Shown here piece by piece: positions 14,490 through 15,400 of a DNA stretch of 15,400 bases. The notes beneath the pieces are model-generated. The model did not search any database. It was not told the DNA's origin and saw only the letters and a program-made list of their open reading frames with translations. The translations under genes and the position numbers were made by a program. The stretch comes from Burkholderiaceae bacterium. GTDB lineage: Bacteria > Pseudomonadota > Gammaproteobacteria > Burkholderiales > Burkholderiaceae. The stretch covers positions 1-15,400 of the forward strand of contig JAKONL010000494.1 of the NCBI GenBank assembly GCA_022701965.1, in the 5' to 3' direction. Every line of letters starts with the position of its first letter. Positions within the stretch are counted from its first letter, which is position 1.

Positions 14490-15163
14490 CATGCCGGTCT
14501 GCGCCAATGCGCGGCTTCACCCTCGTCGAGCTCTCGGTGGTGCTGGTCATCATCGCCGTGATCCTCGGCGCGGTGACGTCCGGCGGCGACCTGCTGCGCC
14601 AGGCGTCCGGCCAGCGGATATTTTCGGAGTTCGTGACCGGATGGCGCAACGCGTTCAGCACCTATACGACGCAAGCCAAGGTCGTACCCGGCGACAACCC
14701 GATCGCACCCACGAACGTCATCCACGGACTTGGCGGATCGAGCGAGCTGTGCAACGACGCCGTCGACAAGACCCTGACCAACGTGATGCTCTCGCAGAGC
14801 ATCGAGCCGCCGGAAGGACGCGGCACCGGCGAGGAGGACCGCTTCGTCTATCTCGACAGCAACGGTTCGCCGCACGAGCTCAGGGTGTGCTTCACGACGG
14901 TGCAGTGGGCCGTGTCGGGAACGACTTCCGGCACCTTCGTGAAGGCGAGCCGGCACGTCATGCACCTCACCGGGCTCACCACGGAACTGGCCATGCAGTT
15001 CGATGCGCTGATCGACGGCCGGCTCGACGCGCGCTTCGGACGCTTCCGGCAGACGAGTTTCGCCGACTCGCTCTCCGCGACGGGCGTCGAATGGCCGTTG
15101 CCCAAGAGCGGCACGGGCGAAGACAACATTCCGGAGGTCGATGCATATCTCGTGATGGACTGA
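14486..15163 (+). CDS. Type IV prepilin, main-subunit type, paralogue of the first gene
   Basis: 225 residues. A 10-residue leader (MTCRSAPMRG) precedes F11-T-L-V-Glu15 and a hydrophobic helix to about 31, followed by a GDL segment, a PGDNP motif and C89/C135. The blocks GRGTGEEDRFVYLDSNG and V-M-H-LTGLT match the product of the gene at 1802, so the two are duplicates that have diverged. The fold and size suit a main pilin subunit or a partner copolymer. ATG 14486 was chosen because it overlaps the previous stop as ATGA; ATG 14468 is in frame but would lengthen the leader and overlap more. This is the last gene of the operon; 118 non-coding bases follow. Confidence 0.88.
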   Translation: MTCRSAPMRGFTLVELSVVLVIIAVILGAVTSGGDLLRQASGQRIFSEFVTGWRNAFSTYTTQAKVVPGDNPIAPTNVIHGLGGSSELCNDAVDKTLTNVMLSQSIEPPEGRGTGEEDRFVYLDSNGSPHELRVCFTTVQWAVSGTTSGTFVKASRHVMHLTGLTTELAMQFDALIDGRLDARFGRFRQTSFADSLSATGVEWPLPKSGTGEDNIPEVDAYLVMD

Positions 15164-15281
15164 CATGCGGCGACACCGCCGGCACGTGGCTGGGCAGACC
15201 CGCCGCGAAGAAGAATGAATTGAACGACATCGATATTTCACGGCCGTCCGTCCGCGCGACGCCGTTTCAGGGAACGCAACA
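15164..15281 (+). promoter_or_regulatory. Intergenic region before livH, with ribosome binding site
   Basis: 118 bases with no gene. A good Shine-Dalgarno, AGGGA (15269-15273), lies 8 bases before the livH ATG. The A+T-richer patch around 15208-15240 is the most likely promoter location, but no convincing -35/-10 pair is visible. A short CGGCG/CGCCG hairpin (15168-15181) directly after the pilin stop has no T-run, so termination here is unproven. Confidence 0.4.
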
Positions 15282-15400
15282 ATGGACATCCTGCTGCAGC
15301 AGATCATCAACGGGCTGGTGTTGGGCAGCATGTATGCCCTGATCGCGCTGGGCTACACGATGGTCTACGGGATCATCAACCTGATCAACTTCGCCCACGG
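15282..15400 (+). CDS. livH: Branched-chain amino acid ABC transporter permease LivH (N-terminal part, truncated by window edge)
   Basis: The 39 complete residues visible begin [20 protein letters not shown] and continue through [18 protein letters not shown], the highly conserved N-terminus of LivH-family permeases (compare the [36 protein letters not shown] pattern). The protein is an inner-membrane subunit of the high-affinity uptake system for leucine, isoleucine and valine or related amides. It works with LivM, the ATPases LivG and LivF and a periplasmic binding protein, all expected downstream. It has its own Shine-Dalgarno and is separated from the pilus operon, so it is most likely an unrelated neighbour. 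The substrate of this copy cannot be inferred. Confidence 0.93.
   Translation, partial: MDILLQQIINGLVLGSMYALIALGYTMVYGIINLINFAH

Noticed and set aside
15168..15181. CGGCG/CGCCG hairpin after the last pilin gene as a rho-independent terminator
   Set aside because: Only five base pairs and no T-run follows. Such hairpins are common by chance at this G+C content.
1..15400. CRISPR arrays, tRNA or rRNA genes, insertion sequences, integrases
   Set aside because: I found no regularly spaced direct repeats, no tRNA-like T-loop or anticodon structure, and no transposase or integrase motifs in any frame.

Overview
The window reads as chromosomal DNA from a high-GC proteobacterium, most likely a betaproteobacterium of the order Burkholderiales. 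The grounds are the strong G/C bias at third codon positions, an autotransporter with an ESPR-type signal extension, and a LivH-type permease close to those of that group. This placement is inference from style and protein families, and no rRNA or other marker is present.

Layout. (1) Positions 1-1445, minus strand: the N-terminal 481 residues of a large autotransporter adhesin with an extended signal peptide and PATR-type passenger repeats. It runs off the left edge. (2) Positions 1446-1801: a divergent intergenic region, noticeably A+T richer than its surroundings between about 1500 and 1620, with several short dyads and possible promoters facing both ways. (3) Positions 1802-15163, plus strand: twelve consecutive genes, most joined by ATGA, GTGA or TGATG overlaps, encoding a type IV pilus-like (type IVb / type II secretion-related) envelope machine. 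(4) Positions 15282-15400, plus strand: the start of livH, a branched-chain amino acid ABC transporter permease, probably a separate unit.

The pilus operon, in order: a prepilin with a long C-terminal domain (1802); a small bitopic inner-membrane protein (2597); a GspL/BfpC-like bitopic assembly protein (3151); a PilP/GspC-like periplasmic protein (4524); an unrecognised bitopic protein with a coiled coil (5087); a minor pilin (5719); a lipoprotein secretin of the PilN/BfpB kind (6402); the assembly ATPase (8066); the GspF/PilR-like platform protein (9754); three long minor pilin-like proteins (11015, 12301, 13389); and a second prepilin clearly paralogous to the first (14486). Together these supply an outer-membrane pore, an inner-membrane alignment complex, a motor, a platform and six pilin-like subunits. 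No prepilin peptidase, retraction ATPase or peptidoglycan-cleaving enzyme is seen here, so these would have to be encoded elsewhere or be absent.

The most unusual content is the pilin set. Two paralogous main-type prepilins bracket the operon. Four further pilin-like proteins share an LPC(P) motif, a G-aromatic-LP motif and paired cysteines. One of them has lost both cysteines of the first pair, one lacks the usual Glu+5, and three carry long Ala-rich C-terminal regions I do not recognise.
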